From Neobacillus sp. PS3-34 (GTDB lineage: Bacteria > Bacillota > Bacilli > Bacillales > Cytobacillaceae), in contig NZ_CP133267.1 in NCBI RefSeq assembly GCF_030915465.1, positions 248,001-312,000 on the forward strand: a stretch of 64,000 nucleotides of DNA, read 5' to 3'. The notes under the pieces were generated by a model. That model was not told where the DNA came from. It searched no databases and saw only the letters and a list, made by a program, of their open reading frames with translations. Shown piece by piece: positions 1 to 8,249 of the stretch. The number at the start of each line of letters is the position of its first letter. The first letter of the stretch is position 1. The position numbers and the translations under genes were made by a program.

Positions 1-648
1 TAAGGATATATCATACCTAGGGTCTCCAACTGTGATGCCAGCAACATCAATGAAAAGACTTACTTCCCCATCCATCACAAGAACATTGTCAGTCGTACAA
101 TCACCATGAATAAGCGTTTGCTGTACTGGCAGAGGTTTAGCTGACTTTAATTTCTCTAAAAGTTGTAAACTGCCTTCAGCTTGTCCATTTTTAACATAGC
201 CCTCCGCCCTAACCAACTGCTCCTCTAGCCAATCATTTTCATGTTTTAATGATTCAATTATTGTTGTTTCATGTAGCTGATACAGAAACTTTCCAAAGCT
301 TGTTATTAACTTTCTCTTTTCCTTCTGTGTCTTCGCTTTCCTTAAAGCAGAAGTTAACGTGATTCCTTTCTCAAATGACATGATGATATGACTACTATTG
401 TTTCCCTCAATGAAACCATAGTATTTAGGAACTGGAATCAGATTTTTGCCATTAAGCTTTTCTAAAACCAAAGCCTCCGCCTTTAACCACTTTCGATATT
501 TTTCCTTAAACGAACTTTTAAGAAAATAGGAACCTCCATCTGTATGAATTTGAAGTACTTCAGATGTACACCCTTGTTCATCCAATACCTTTACCTTTCT
601 GATTTCACCTATTATTTCCTCAACCTTCTCACGTAATTGTCTATTCAT
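1..648 (-). CDS. Aminoglycoside phosphotransferase (APH)-family kinase, C-terminus beyond window
   Basis: Reading from an ATG at 648 the frame stays open to base 1, giving 216 residues of an APH/choline-kinase-like protein. The N-lobe has a nucleotide-loop region near residues 25-45 (a GGSYFLK strand supplies the likely ATP-binding lysine). The catalytic loop LIHGDCTTDNVLV is near residues 183-195, followed by the metal-binding segment FIDVAGITVGDPRYDIS (Brenner D...N and D-x-A pattern). Family members phosphorylate hydroxyls of aminoglycosides, macrolides, choline or other small molecules; the substrate here cannot be told. The C-terminal helical lobe lies outside the window. It is one of three APH-fold genes in the window. 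Confidence 0.85.
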   Translation of the reverse strand, partial: MNRQLREKVEEIIGEIRKVKVLDEQGCTSEVLQIHTDGGSYFLKSSFKEKYRKWLKAEALVLEKLNGKNLIPVPKYYGFIEGNNSSHIIMSFEKGITLTSALRKAKTQKEKRKLITSFGKFLYQLHETTIIESLKHENDWLEEQLVRAEGYVKNGQAEGSLQLLEKLKSAKPLPVQQTLIHGDCTTDNVLVMDGEVSLFIDVAGITVGDPRYDISL

Positions 649-751
649 AGTTTCCACACCACCCTTTCACTTATATTACTTCAATAAGAAAAGCCACCAA
701 GAATGGCAGCTGGATTATTAACGCTTATTTTTTCGGAAGGGTATCATAGCA

Positions 752-1492
752 TTATTCAATTTCGTTGCCACTTAATACCCTTATAAAATCAATATCAATA
801 TTGCCATTACCATAGCTGCCGCCGTTGACTGTATACCCCGGAAATGCCTCTTTATGACTTTTGTTATATGGTGTCCAGCCCAAAACTAAGCCAGATTGAG
901 GCACTAGATTACTAAATATTGAATTGGTTTGCTTTGCGGACTCTACTTTATTGATAGTAGTCATAAGGGTTACCCATTCACGTGGAAGTTTTATTGCTCC
1001 ATAAGAGTTCTTTCCAATTGGAACCTTTTTCTCCATTTGTACTTTTGGAAAGTAGTTTTCTACTCCGTCTGTTACATGATAGTTTCTTTCTCCATCTAAA
1101 TAAAACGTTATATTGCTTATTCGGTCATCAGGATGGATGTTCCAGACAATCGTGTAAGTTGAAGGGTCATTACTATCAATTTTCCAAACTCGTGGTTCTC
1201 CACTTGTTTCAATTAGAAGGACCTTCCACTTATGTTTTTGCCATGCCCAATAACTTAATCCGTATCGATTTTCCTTTGAGATAAAAGGTACGGCAATATG
1301 CTGTTCATCCACGCGAATCGTATCCTGAATCACATTTACAGCAGCTGTTGGAAAAATATTATTTATCTCACTGATCATTTGTTCATTTTTAAGAAAAGCA
1401 CCAGGCGTTGAAAAATAGAACCAATAGATCGTTATCGCTGCCATTATAACCACAACTAACCCTGCGATACCAACCAATTTTCGTTTCACCAT
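752..1492 (-). CDS. Hypothetical membrane-anchored protein
   Basis: This 246-residue protein is not recognised. Residues about 7-28 form one hydrophobic segment after a basic MVKRK start, so it is most likely tethered to the membrane with the remaining ~215 residues outside. The soluble part is rich in aromatic residues and has no motif I can name. Its start codon overlaps the stop of the upstream membrane gene by one base (TAATG), a sign of translational coupling, so the two probably act together. Confidence 0.65.
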   Translation of the reverse strand: MVKRKLVGIAGLVVVIMAAITIYWFYFSTPGAFLKNEQMISEINNIFPTAAVNVIQDTIRVDEQHIAVPFISKENRYGLSYWAWQKHKWKVLLIETSGEPRVWKIDSNDPSTYTIVWNIHPDDRISNITFYLDGERNYHVTDGVENYFPKVQMEKKVPIGKNSYGAIKLPREWVTLMTTINKVESAKQTNSIFSNLVPQSGLVLGWTPYNKSHKEAFPGYTVNGGSYGNGNIDIDFIRVLSGNEIE

Positions 1493-2208
1493 TAAGGATT
1501 CGCCCCTTTCAGCAGCGTATCCTTGGAGCGAAAATAGAGCTGCTTTTGCGGTGTCAATATTAATAAACCTTTACCATCCCTCTCAACGTAAATTACAGTA
1601 TGGATGCCACTGCCAAATCTAGGTGTGGTTCCTGAAAGCAGGAAAGGAAACCTTTCACTTCTATTTTTGCTTTCTACATTCATAACTGTTTCACGGTACC
1701 ACTCTTCGCTAAAAATGGCTTTTTTCTTCATATTCGGGAGCTGATCAATTAGATTTTCTCTATTAAGGGAGCGGTTTATTGCTGAGGGATGAATCTTAAT
1801 TACGGAAGCATGGTCCACACCAGAAATATAGGATGAAAGATTTTCTTCGGGATATATGATACCCTTCAGCGGAATTGTTATTAAATTTGTTGCTAAAAAA
1901 ATATAATTTGCAAAAAAGCCGAACCAGGCAAAGGATCGGTAATACTGCCAACGTTCCTTTCTCCCTTTAATTAAAAATAATAACCAGACACCCAGCGGTA
2001 AAATCGATAAACTGATAAGAGTATCATTGATTGTCCACTTTATCGAAAACGAACCAAGGCCAACAAAAAACACAACGATCATTTTCCATACAGTTAACTT
2101 TACTGGTTTTCTTTTGTATATACGATAAACAATCATGGCGATTATAGCCCATGCCAGTATTTCCGCAGCTAAAGATATTACATTGACATCAAGCGTCAAG
2201 AGACTCAA
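1492..2208 (-). CDS. Hypothetical multi-pass membrane protein
   Basis: The 238-residue product has about four hydrophobic stretches in its first half (around residues 10-28, 40-58, 62-82 and 92-118). A soluble C-terminal half of roughly 115 residues follows and ends with a beta-rich segment (VIYVERDGKGLLILTPQ). No family is recognised. It is the first gene of a two-gene unit with the following membrane-anchored protein, to which it is joined by a one-base stop/start overlap. The 240 bases upstream separate it from a divergent isochorismatase-family gene and must hold promoters for both directions. Confidence 0.65.
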   Translation of the reverse strand: MSLLTLDVNVISLAAEILAWAIIAMIVYRIYKRKPVKLTVWKMIVVFFVGLGSFSIKWTINDTLISLSILPLGVWLLFLIKGRKERWQYYRSFAWFGFFANYIFLATNLITIPLKGIIYPEENLSSYISGVDHASVIKIHPSAINRSLNRENLIDQLPNMKKKAIFSEEWYRETVMNVESKNRSERFPFLLSGTTPRFGSGIHTVIYVERDGKGLLILTPQKQLYFRSKDTLLKGANP

Positions 2209-2367
2209 TCCTTTTTAATTTTACTCTACAGTATTTGGAATGTTTTGGAAACAGATTTTTGTGATAATACGGAATATTTTATGAATTATGTTTTAGCCAT
2301 ATGGTACAATTTAATAGTCTAAAAATTATTAATTTTATAGACAATCCTTGCATAGGGGGTAGATATT

Positions 2368-2424
2368 ATGACAAACAAAGAAAATGTTAGCGTGAAAATT
2401 TATAAGGGGATTACGTCTAACTAA
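2368..2424 (+). CDS. Possible 18-codon leader or gene remnant
   Basis: An ATG at 2368 stands six bases after a good ribosome binding site (GGGGGT) and opens an 18-codon frame (MTNKENVSVKIYKGITSN) ending in TAA. It lies 45 bases before the isochorismatase-family gene. It could be a short upstream peptide or the stump of a lost gene. Nothing beyond the binding site supports it. Confidence 0.25.
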   Translation: MTNKENVSVKIYKGITSN

Positions 2425-2469
2425 TCTAGCTGTTTAACGTTCCCCCACAATTTGAAAGGGGAAAATCAA

Positions 2470-3027
2470 ATGAATCAAACATTATTAATCATCGATGCTC
2501 AACAAGAATTAATTGATGGCAATCAAAAAGAAAGTGCGGTTTTTAATAAAGAAAATCTAATCAGAAATATCAATAAAGTGATTGAAAACGCAAGAGAAGC
2601 CGATGTCCCAGTTGTGTTTGTAAGGGATCTCGATGTTGCTGAGGGAAAAGGCGGAGGATTTCAAGTTCACAACGAAATCACTATACCCACGGATGCAAAG
2701 TTTTTCGATAAATCTGCGACAAATTCCTTTCACGGAACAGATCTTCTTAATCATTTAAAAACTCAGCAGATTGAACATGTTGTTATTATGGGCTGTAAAA
2801 CACAATACTGTATTGATAGTGCAGTCAGAACAGCTACTATTTGTGGTTTCGATGTAACATTAGTCGGTGATGGGCATTCAACAACAGACAGTGATGTTTT
2901 AAGTGCAGAACTAATTATAAAGCATCATAATAGAACCCTTCATGGTCATGATAATGTCGAACACTTTTCAGTTGTCAGATATACAGAGGAAGATTTATTT
3001 CGTCCAACTCATGACTCTTATAGGTAA
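2470..3027 (+). CDS. Isochorismatase-family cysteine hydrolase
   Basis: A 185-residue protein of the isochorismatase/nicotinamidase fold. The N-terminal LLIIDAQQELIDG strand carries the catalytic Asp. The loop FVRDLDVAEGKGGGF follows, and the cysteine motif VVIMGCKTQYCIDSAVRTA is in the second half, where the second Cys is the expected nucleophile. The strand GFDVTLVGDGHST is also typical. Members hydrolyse amide or vinyl ether bonds of small molecules such as nicotinamide; the substrate here is unknown. I place the start at the ATG at 2470 because GAAAGGGG lies just upstream; an in-frame TTG at 2452 is upstream of that site. A strong terminator follows. Confidence 0.88.
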   Translation: MNQTLLIIDAQQELIDGNQKESAVFNKENLIRNINKVIENAREADVPVVFVRDLDVAEGKGGGFQVHNEITIPTDAKFFDKSATNSFHGTDLLNHLKTQQIEHVVIMGCKTQYCIDSAVRTATICGFDVTLVGDGHSTTDSDVLSAELIIKHHNRTLHGHDNVEHFSVVRYTEEDLFRPTHDSYR

Positions 3028-3037
3028 TATTAATCCA

Positions 3038-3066
3038 AGAGCGGCACGTTTTTAGTGCCGCTTTTG
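3038..3066 (+). terminator. Rho-independent terminator after isochorismatase-family gene
   Basis: An eight-base-pair stem AGCGGCAC/GTGCCGCT with a seven-base loop is followed by TTTTG. It sits ten bases past the stop of the plus-strand gene. Confidence 0.8.
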
Positions 3067-3178
3067 CTATGTTACGCGCAGCATGGGCTAAGTAACCCGA
3101 CCATTCCATCGATAAAAAAACATAAATACTTATATAACTTTCCATACTGGAGAAACAGTCTAATTTCAGAGATAAAAA

Positions 3179-3901
3179 TCATTTACCTATTTTCATTGCT
3201 GATTCACTGATAATTAAACTAAGTTGTAAACGTCCCAACCATTTTTCCGAATCACTGGTAATCCTTGAAATTCCATTCGTTTCTTCCTGGTATTCTAAGC
3301 CTTCCACTGGGATATAGCCAACATCCAATTTAGCAATTCTATGTACAATCATTGCCCATTCCGCATCTGTCATTTTTTCCTTTGAATATCGGACTAGAAA
3401 TTCTGCACTTTCCCTAGAAAAAGAACAAGAACCAGCTGTAATATCAACCTCTTTACCTAATTCGAAAGAACAAATTTTATTTGTAATCTTCTCTGTTTCA
3501 ATCCATTCCAAAGGGTGAGTATTCATCGCCCGTTCAGTACGTCCTAAAATAAGATAGTCATAATTTCGAATATTAGCTACCAATTTTTTTAATTCCTCTA
3601 AATGGTTTTTCCCCCAAGTTAATAGTCGGTCAAAGTCACAATAATGGTAATATTGACTTTTTCCTAAGAACCCAAGATTCAATACTTCTCTTCGTGCCTG
3701 TGCAACTCCTTTTTTAGGGATAATTTTCACATTAAACTTACTTCTTTCCATTTCTTTAATTAATTCTATTGATGATTCCTCGCTAATGGTAATAAATAGT
3801 TCTGAATAAATATCATCAAAATCTTTTTGTAATTTATTAAATAGCTTAATATTTCTTCCTTGTGGGTCGTGTGTAACGGTTAAGAGAGCTATTTCGGACA
3901 C
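3179..3901 (-). CDS. Glycosyltransferase-like protein (GT-A fold, unassigned)
   Basis: About 240 residues. It begins with a beta strand followed by THDPQGRN and later has KGVAQARREVL and YHYCDFDRLLTW. The pattern of a nucleotide-sugar N-terminal half with a DxD-like CDFDR in the middle resembles GT-A glycosyltransferases. The later TAGSCSFSRESAEFLVRY and MTDAEWAMI fit the acceptor half of such enzymes. This is an inference from motif pattern; I do not recognise a named family. The start is taken at GTG 3901, seven bases after GAGGTGG; the longer frame would start at a TTG before that site. A GNAT gene lies upstream in the same direction. Confidence 0.6.
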   Translation of the reverse strand: MSEIALLTVTHDPQGRNIKLFNKLQKDFDDIYSELFITISEESSIELIKEMERSKFNVKIIPKKGVAQARREVLNLGFLGKSQYYHYCDFDRLLTWGKNHLEELKKLVANIRNYDYLILGRTERAMNTHPLEWIETEKITNKICSFELGKEVDITAGSCSFSRESAEFLVRYSKEKMTDAEWAMIVHRIAKLDVGYIPVEGLEYQEETNGISRITSDSEKWLGRLQLSLIISESAMKIGK

Positions 3902-3954
3902 GTGTTTCCACCTCAAATATGAAAATCATAAATTAGGGTTCGGATTTCTAATTC

Positions 3955-4512
3955 TTATTCATTAAACCTTCCCATTAAAATGGTATTATAGTAATTTCCG
4001 TCAGAAAGAATTTTGTCATTTTTTAAAATACCTTCTACTTCAAAACCATATTTTTTATAAAGCTTTATCGCTTTATCATTAGTTTCGAGAACATTCAAAG
4101 TTATTTTCTTAATTTCATTTGAGTCTGCCCAATGAATAGATTCTTTTAATAGGTTTTTTCCTATACCATATCCCCAGTATTCTTTTAATACACACACTCC
4201 AAATTCTACTTTATGAGAAGCCCTTTTCAATTTGTTCCCTTCACATCTTGAAAAGCCAATAATTCTATCATTAACTTCAGCAACTAAAAACAGATTACTA
4301 ATACTTTCTGTATCATCTTTAATTAGTTGTATAAAACCAGATTCATCAATGTATGCCTCGCCTTGTACTCTATCTAAATTTTCCGTTTCGCCATCTATCT
4401 GCAATCTTAATTCAGACAAATTTTTCGCATCTTTCTCTACTGCAGACCTCACAATATAACGTAAATTATGTATATAAAATTCTTTTTGATTAACCCTCAT
4501 TACAATACCCAT
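3955..4512 (-). CDS. GNAT-family N-acetyltransferase
   Basis: A 185-residue GCN5-related acetyltransferase of the RimI/PaiA-like type. The acetyl-CoA binding motif is EFGVCVLKEYWGYGIGKNLLKE (Q/R-x-x-G-x-G/A form YWGYGIGKN). It is followed by LNVLETNDKAIKLYKKYGFEVEG, the standard beta5-alpha4 tail with the conserved Tyr. The substrate is not predictable. An ATG four codons inside the listed start is an alternative. It stands between a glycosyltransferase-like gene and a lipoprotein gene and is probably transcribed on its own. Confidence 0.85.
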   Translation of the reverse strand: MGIVMRVNQKEFYIHNLRYIVRSAVEKDAKNLSELRLQIDGETENLDRVQGEAYIDESGFIQLIKDDTESISNLFLVAEVNDRIIGFSRCEGNKLKRASHKVEFGVCVLKEYWGYGIGKNLLKESIHWADSNEIKKITLNVLETNDKAIKLYKKYGFEVEGILKNDKILSDGNYYNTILMGRFNE

Positions 4513-4551
4513 CTTTCTGTTTTATTTTACCATTTATTTTTAATTTATTTT

Positions 4552-5019
4552 TTACTCCCACCAATTAACAGTGTCCGCATACGTTTCAACTTCAAGGCTC
4601 ATTCGTTCAATATCGGAAGCCTGTAAGACGGATTGAATGTGGTTCTCTCCTGCTACAAATAAATTAGGATGAATGGTAAGTTGAACAATCCTGCTCCCAT
4701 TTCGAACTATCCCTACGGTCACCGTTTTTGCGCCTTGTATATCAGACTGCTGCAAGAAATCATATGTCTGGCTGAATACATCTTGAGCTGCAATACCAGG
4801 AGCATTTGCTGTTTGCACAACAAGGTCGATGTTTCCATTAGCATCACGTAGGTCAGTCACATCCACTTTTTTTGCGCCCTTAAACACCGAGGTATGTATT
4901 TTTTCTGAATTTGCTGCGGCTTTATTTTCGGGTATCTTGCCAGTTTCACTTATTAACGAGCAACCCGAAAGTGCTAAAAAAATACATATTCCACAAAACC
5001 ATAATATTTTTACTTTCAT
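4552..5019 (-). CDS. Small lipoprotein of unknown function
   Basis: The protein has a type II signal peptide (MKVKILWFCGICIFLALSGC) with lipobox LSGC, so the mature protein would be diacylglyceryl-modified at that Cys and held on the outer face of the membrane. The ~135-residue mature part begins with a low-complexity linker, then a mixed alpha/beta domain with RIVQLTIHPNLFVAGENHIQSV. No family is recognised. The start is the second of two close ATGs (5019), since the CAGGAG site is six bases upstream of it and abuts the first. The region upstream is the remnant of another gene. Confidence 0.75.
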   Translation of the reverse strand: MKVKILWFCGICIFLALSGCSLISETGKIPENKAAANSEKIHTSVFKGAKKVDVTDLRDANGNIDLVVQTANAPGIAAQDVFSQTYDFLQQSDIQGAKTVTVGIVRNGSRIVQLTIHPNLFVAGENHIQSVLQASDIERMSLEVETYADTVNWWE

Positions 5020-5049
5020 TTGCATCTCCTGTCGGATAAATAATTTTTT

Positions 5050-5200
5050 TAATCTTTACATCTCTTTTATAGAAATGTGATAATTCTTTCAGTAAAACCG
5101 CATTTGGAGCGATTCCTCCTAATAAAAATGAAGTTCTCTCTTTAATGGATTGGCCATCTGCAATTAGATTTGATATTACTAGGTGCATAAATCTTGAACC
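5050..5200 (-). pseudogene. Remnant of a zinc-dependent phospholipase C-like hydrolase (N-terminus only)
   Basis: About 45 codons translate to GSRFMHLVISNLIADG then SIKERTSFLLGGIAPNAV and KELSHFYKRDV. From memory of the family, this closely matches the N-terminus of bacillar zinc-dependent phospholipase C/S1-P1-nuclease-like hydrolases (usual pattern MGSRIMHL...TSFLLGGIAPDA..SHF), including the metal-ligand histidine of MHL. The rest of that ~250-residue protein is absent: the frame drifts into the start of the lipoprotein gene. The codon where the family has its start Met reads TAG. It is best read as the stump left by a deletion. Confidence 0.6.
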
Positions 5201-5237
5201 CTAGCACCAATTAGTTTTAAAAAAACAAATAGTAAAA

Positions 5238-6044
5238 TTATTTTTTCCTGCCTATATATAGTAAGTGAGAAGATATTCCGAGAATATGAGGGTCTGATGC
5301 TCTTTCTTTTATTAAGGTTATAATTTTATTTATTTCTTGTGTACCCTTTCTCCAATAATTCCAATTATCTTTATTTAAAATTGCTCCAACATTTGAACCT
5401 ATTAATTCCAACGTTTCAAATCCTTGTGCCTCCATAAAGGGATTGATGTCTTCAATATTAAAGTAATAAGCACCTGTAAAACGGCCCTCATCAGCGTGAT
5501 TAAAACAACCTGATTGAGAAAATTGAATAATATTATCCATATTATCGTTAGGCTTCCAATGCTCAGGAGATAAAAGTGAGGTAAGTATGTGACGTATTCT
5601 TGGCATAAATGCGACAAAAACAACCCCATTCTTTTTTGTCACTCTTTTTAATTCTTCAACTGCTTTAATCCGATCCTTTTCTTCCTGTAAATGGTACAGA
5701 GGACCAAGCATTAATGTTGCATCGAACTCTTCATCTCTTAACATAGTAAGTTCTCTTGCATCGGCTGCATAAAAGCCATTGAAATGTTTTGTTAAACCAA
5801 AATCTTTTGCCTTATTTTCCGCAATTTCAACTAATTTTGGAGTTAAATCGGTTAGTGTTACAGTGTAACCCTCTTTTGCAAGCTCTAATGCATATTTTCC
5901 TGGTCCTGCACCATTATCCAACACATTTCCTGTTTCTGGGATATATTTTTTTATATAATGCCAGTTCACTTGGAACTCTATTGGCTCACGATCAAGCCTA
6001 CCCCATTCATCAAACTGATTGTAATATTGGATTATCTTACTCAT
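5238..6044 (-). CDS. Class I SAM-dependent methyltransferase
   Basis: About 268 residues with a Rossmann-type methyltransferase core. Motif I is VLDNGAGPGKYALELAKEGY, then VTLTDLTPKLVEIA (acidic loop) and FNGFYAADARELT. Motif IV is FDATLMLGPLYHLQEEKDR, followed by the VEELKRVTKKNGVVFVAFMP strand. This is the layout of UbiE/Methyltransf_11-type enzymes. The methyl acceptor is unknown. The start at 6044 follows GGTGG by six bases; a GTG three codons earlier is in frame but lacks such a site. Neighbours are unrelated modifying enzymes. Confidence 0.85.
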   Translation of the reverse strand: MSKIIQYYNQFDEWGRLDREPIEFQVNWHYIKKYIPETGNVLDNGAGPGKYALELAKEGYTVTLTDLTPKLVEIAENKAKDFGLTKHFNGFYAADARELTMLRDEEFDATLMLGPLYHLQEEKDRIKAVEELKRVTKKNGVVFVAFMPRIRHILTSLLSPEHWKPNDNMDNIIQFSQSGCFNHADEGRFTGAYYFNIEDINPFMEAQGFETLELIGSNVGAILNKDNWNYWRKGTQEINKIITLIKERASDPHILGISSHLLYIGRKK

Positions 6045-6206
6045 AACATCCACCCAAATTCTACCTTTTTATCCATTAATTCTATAAAAGTTCTTTAAAT
6101 CCTTCTATACCTACCCTGTGCGTCAAAAAACTCAGTGGTTATTCTTACTTTTCTTAATATGGCTCACTAAGCACCCTTCTGTTCTCAAGCATTTTAAAGT
6201 TGATGG

Positions 6207-6764
6207 TTATAAATCCATGTACCACAGCAGTTTAATTTCATTCTCCACAGGTGAATCACTGTATCCCTGAATATCAATTGTCCCCAGAGAGAATCCCTTT
6301 CTTGAGTAAAATTTACATGCGGAGACATTGATATTCTGCGTCTCTACCATAATTTTAGGGTGATTTTGTGCCTTAGCCCATAGAATGGCTGCATCAAGTA
6401 GTTTTCCACCGACACCATTGTTTCTGAAATCTGGATGGACTCGTAAATCCCATAATACCGCCATATCTTTTTTCATTCCTGTCATTTGGGGTGCGATGGC
6501 TGCTCCACCAACATACATACCTTCACTCACAACAACAAATAGCCCCCATTTATCGAGGTCAAATTGTCCTGGCCAGTTGAGTGGATGTGCATTCTCATCA
6601 AGGTCATAATCCTTTATATATGGCGTGCAATCCTGCTCAATGAGTTGAATTCCACCTAATCCGTTGTTTGCTAATTCCACTTGAAGTATTTTTTTCACTT
6701 CAAAAGATATTGGAATCTCTGCATATCCCTCAAGCTTTTTTGAGTCAATCTGCTGCACAACCAT
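6207..6764 (-). CDS. GNAT acetyltransferase, streptothricin-acetyltransferase-like
   Basis: About 185 residues of the GNAT fold. The acetyl-CoA loop is LRVHPDFRNNGVGGKLLDAA, followed by MVETQNINVSACKFYSRKGF. That spacing and the conserved ETQ-N-N-AC-FY pattern are what streptothricin acetyltransferases (Sat/SatA) and relatives show. Whether it inactivates an antibiotic cannot be read from sequence. I place the start at ATG 6764 because AAGGAT stands five bases before it; an ATG eleven codons upstream is also in frame. Confidence 0.8.
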   Translation of the reverse strand: MVVQQIDSKKLEGYAEIPISFEVKKILQVELANNGLGGIQLIEQDCTPYIKDYDLDENAHPLNWPGQFDLDKWGLFVVVSEGMYVGGAAIAPQMTGMKKDMAVLWDLRVHPDFRNNGVGGKLLDAAILWAKAQNHPKIMVETQNINVSACKFYSRKGFSLGTIDIQGYSDSPVENEIKLLWYMDL

Positions 6765-6845
6765 TTTATCCTTCAACTTAAGTAGACACCTCTGCATATT
6801 AATAATTTTGCTTGTTTAATAGTTTTATATTCATCACCCAACGAA

Positions 6846-7307
6846 TTAAATTTCCTTATAAACAAACTCCCGATATTTTTCAAAACCAAGCTTTTTATAA
6901 AAGGAGCTTGCCTGTTCATTTTGGATCCAGTAATCCAATTCTACCCGTTTAACGTTATGATTCCGTGCAATCGTAAAGATTTCGTTCATAAGAGCTGTTC
7001 CGTAGCCTTTATTCATTTTCTCTGCAGAAACACTTAGCTGATACACAAACACTGATTGATACGATTTTTTAAACGCACTTTCAGGATATGTTTTGATTTC
7101 AATCCACGCATAGCCAACAGGTTCTCCCTCATCTTCTGCGATGAGAAATATAAATTCAGGATTGTCGATTATTTTTATAAAAAAATCCTTAATTTCTTCA
7201 TAGTTGTAGGGTTTAAAGAATGAAGGATATAAATCAGAATGGACATTTTGGACATTCTCGTTTAATTTTGCGACCAATTCAGAATCGCGTGTTCGTGTAA
7301 TTTTCAT
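6846..7307 (-). CDS. GNAT-family N-acetyltransferase
   Basis: A compact 153-residue GNAT protein. The core reads AEDEGEPVGYAWIEIK, then VYQLSVSAEKMNKGYGTALMNE (acetyl-CoA loop) and VELDYWIQNEQASSFYKKLGFEKYREF. The ATG overlaps the stop of the upstream APH-type kinase (ATGA, four bases), so the two are one translationally coupled unit. Pairing of an acetyltransferase with a phosphotransferase resembles resistance-type small-molecule modification, but that role is inference. Confidence 0.85.
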   Translation of the reverse strand: MKITRTRDSELVAKLNENVQNVHSDLYPSFFKPYNYEEIKDFFIKIIDNPEFIFLIAEDEGEPVGYAWIEIKTYPESAFKKSYQSVFVYQLSVSAEKMNKGYGTALMNEIFTIARNHNVKRVELDYWIQNEQASSFYKKLGFEKYREFVYKEI

Positions 7308-8245
7308 AGTATCTCCTTCAATACAATGTTATTTTCGCTTAATAACTCACTAAAAACATTAATGGTCTTTAAATAGTCCTCATTTAGCCCCTCTTCAACA
7401 GACCAGCTGGATGATAAAACCGAATGACCATATCCCCACATTAAAATCCGTGCTTTATCCAATCCCAATTCTTCCACAAATATATCAATCCTCTTACTGA
7501 TGATGGGTTTCGCGTTTACTTTAGGCAATTTATTCAACAAGTATTGGATAACATCATATTCCCGCTCACCAATTAATCCTTTCGGGTCAATCGCTATCCA
7601 TCCATCCTCTCCACTGGACAGGATATTATAATGGTGTAAATCACCGTGCAGCAAATAAGGTTTTTCGGACGTCCTGCTCATGTATTGAAATAAAACGGCT
7701 GCTTCCTGGAGTAGTTGTCCCGATATCGGACCAAGTCCATTCTCATATTGTCCAGCAATCCTTGTCATGGAGCTTTCCCTGTCTGCGGCAATTGAAGGCA
7801 AGGTTACGTCTTCTTCAATTTCTGTCCAAAGCTCTCCCATCACCTTGGCAGCAACACGGGCAGCGTTTTCATCATTTTCAACTGTTGAAAGCATCTTACC
7901 AGGGCGAATTCTTTCCAACAGCATGATTCCCCGGGTTGCATCTGAATCTAAAAGCTTGACCATTCCGTTCCCATTGAAGATTAAAAGAGAGGTTAACTCA
8001 TTCAGAAATTCCTGTCCAGGTACACACAGCTTCACAACTGCTTCTTTGCCCTCGGAAAATTCCGCTGCAGCTACAAAGTTATAAGATAGTTCAAACGGCG
8101 AGTGAATTTTAATCGACCAATGCTGCTCGCAATATTCTATTATTCTATTAAAATCAGAGAGCCATTTCTCACCCATCTCTCCATGGATGACTCTAATCGT
8201 ATTTTTAAACTTCTCCGGCAATGCTTCACAAGTTAGCTTTTTCAT
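7304..8245 (-). CDS. APH(6)/hydroxyurea-type phosphotransferase (streptomycin 6-kinase-like)
   Basis: A 313-residue kinase-fold protein. The catalytic loop is LLHGDLHHYNILS (HGDLHxxN) and the metal segment is WIAIDPKGLIGEREYDVIQYLLN. The IDPKG-x-x-G-x-x-x-x-D pattern is typical of the APH_6_hur family (streptomycin 6-phosphotransferases and relatives). The N-lobe EAVVKLCVPGQEFLNEL gives the likely ATP-binding Lys and paired Glu. Length fits the family (~270-310). It lies just downstream of a RimJ/L-type GNAT gene (five-base gap) and overlaps the next GNAT gene, so three genes form one unit. Actual resistance is untested. Confidence 0.85.
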   Translation of the reverse strand: MKKLTCEALPEKFKNTIRVIHGEMGEKWLSDFNRIIEYCEQHWSIKIHSPFELSYNFVAAAEFSEGKEAVVKLCVPGQEFLNELTSLLIFNGNGMVKLLDSDATRGIMLLERIRPGKMLSTVENDENAARVAAKVMGELWTEIEEDVTLPSIAADRESSMTRIAGQYENGLGPISGQLLQEAAVLFQYMSRTSEKPYLLHGDLHHYNILSSGEDGWIAIDPKGLIGEREYDVIQYLLNKLPKVNAKPIISKRIDIFVEELGLDKARILMWGYGHSVLSSSWSVEEGLNEDYLKTINVFSELLSENNIVLKEIL

Positions 8246-8249
8246 AGGA

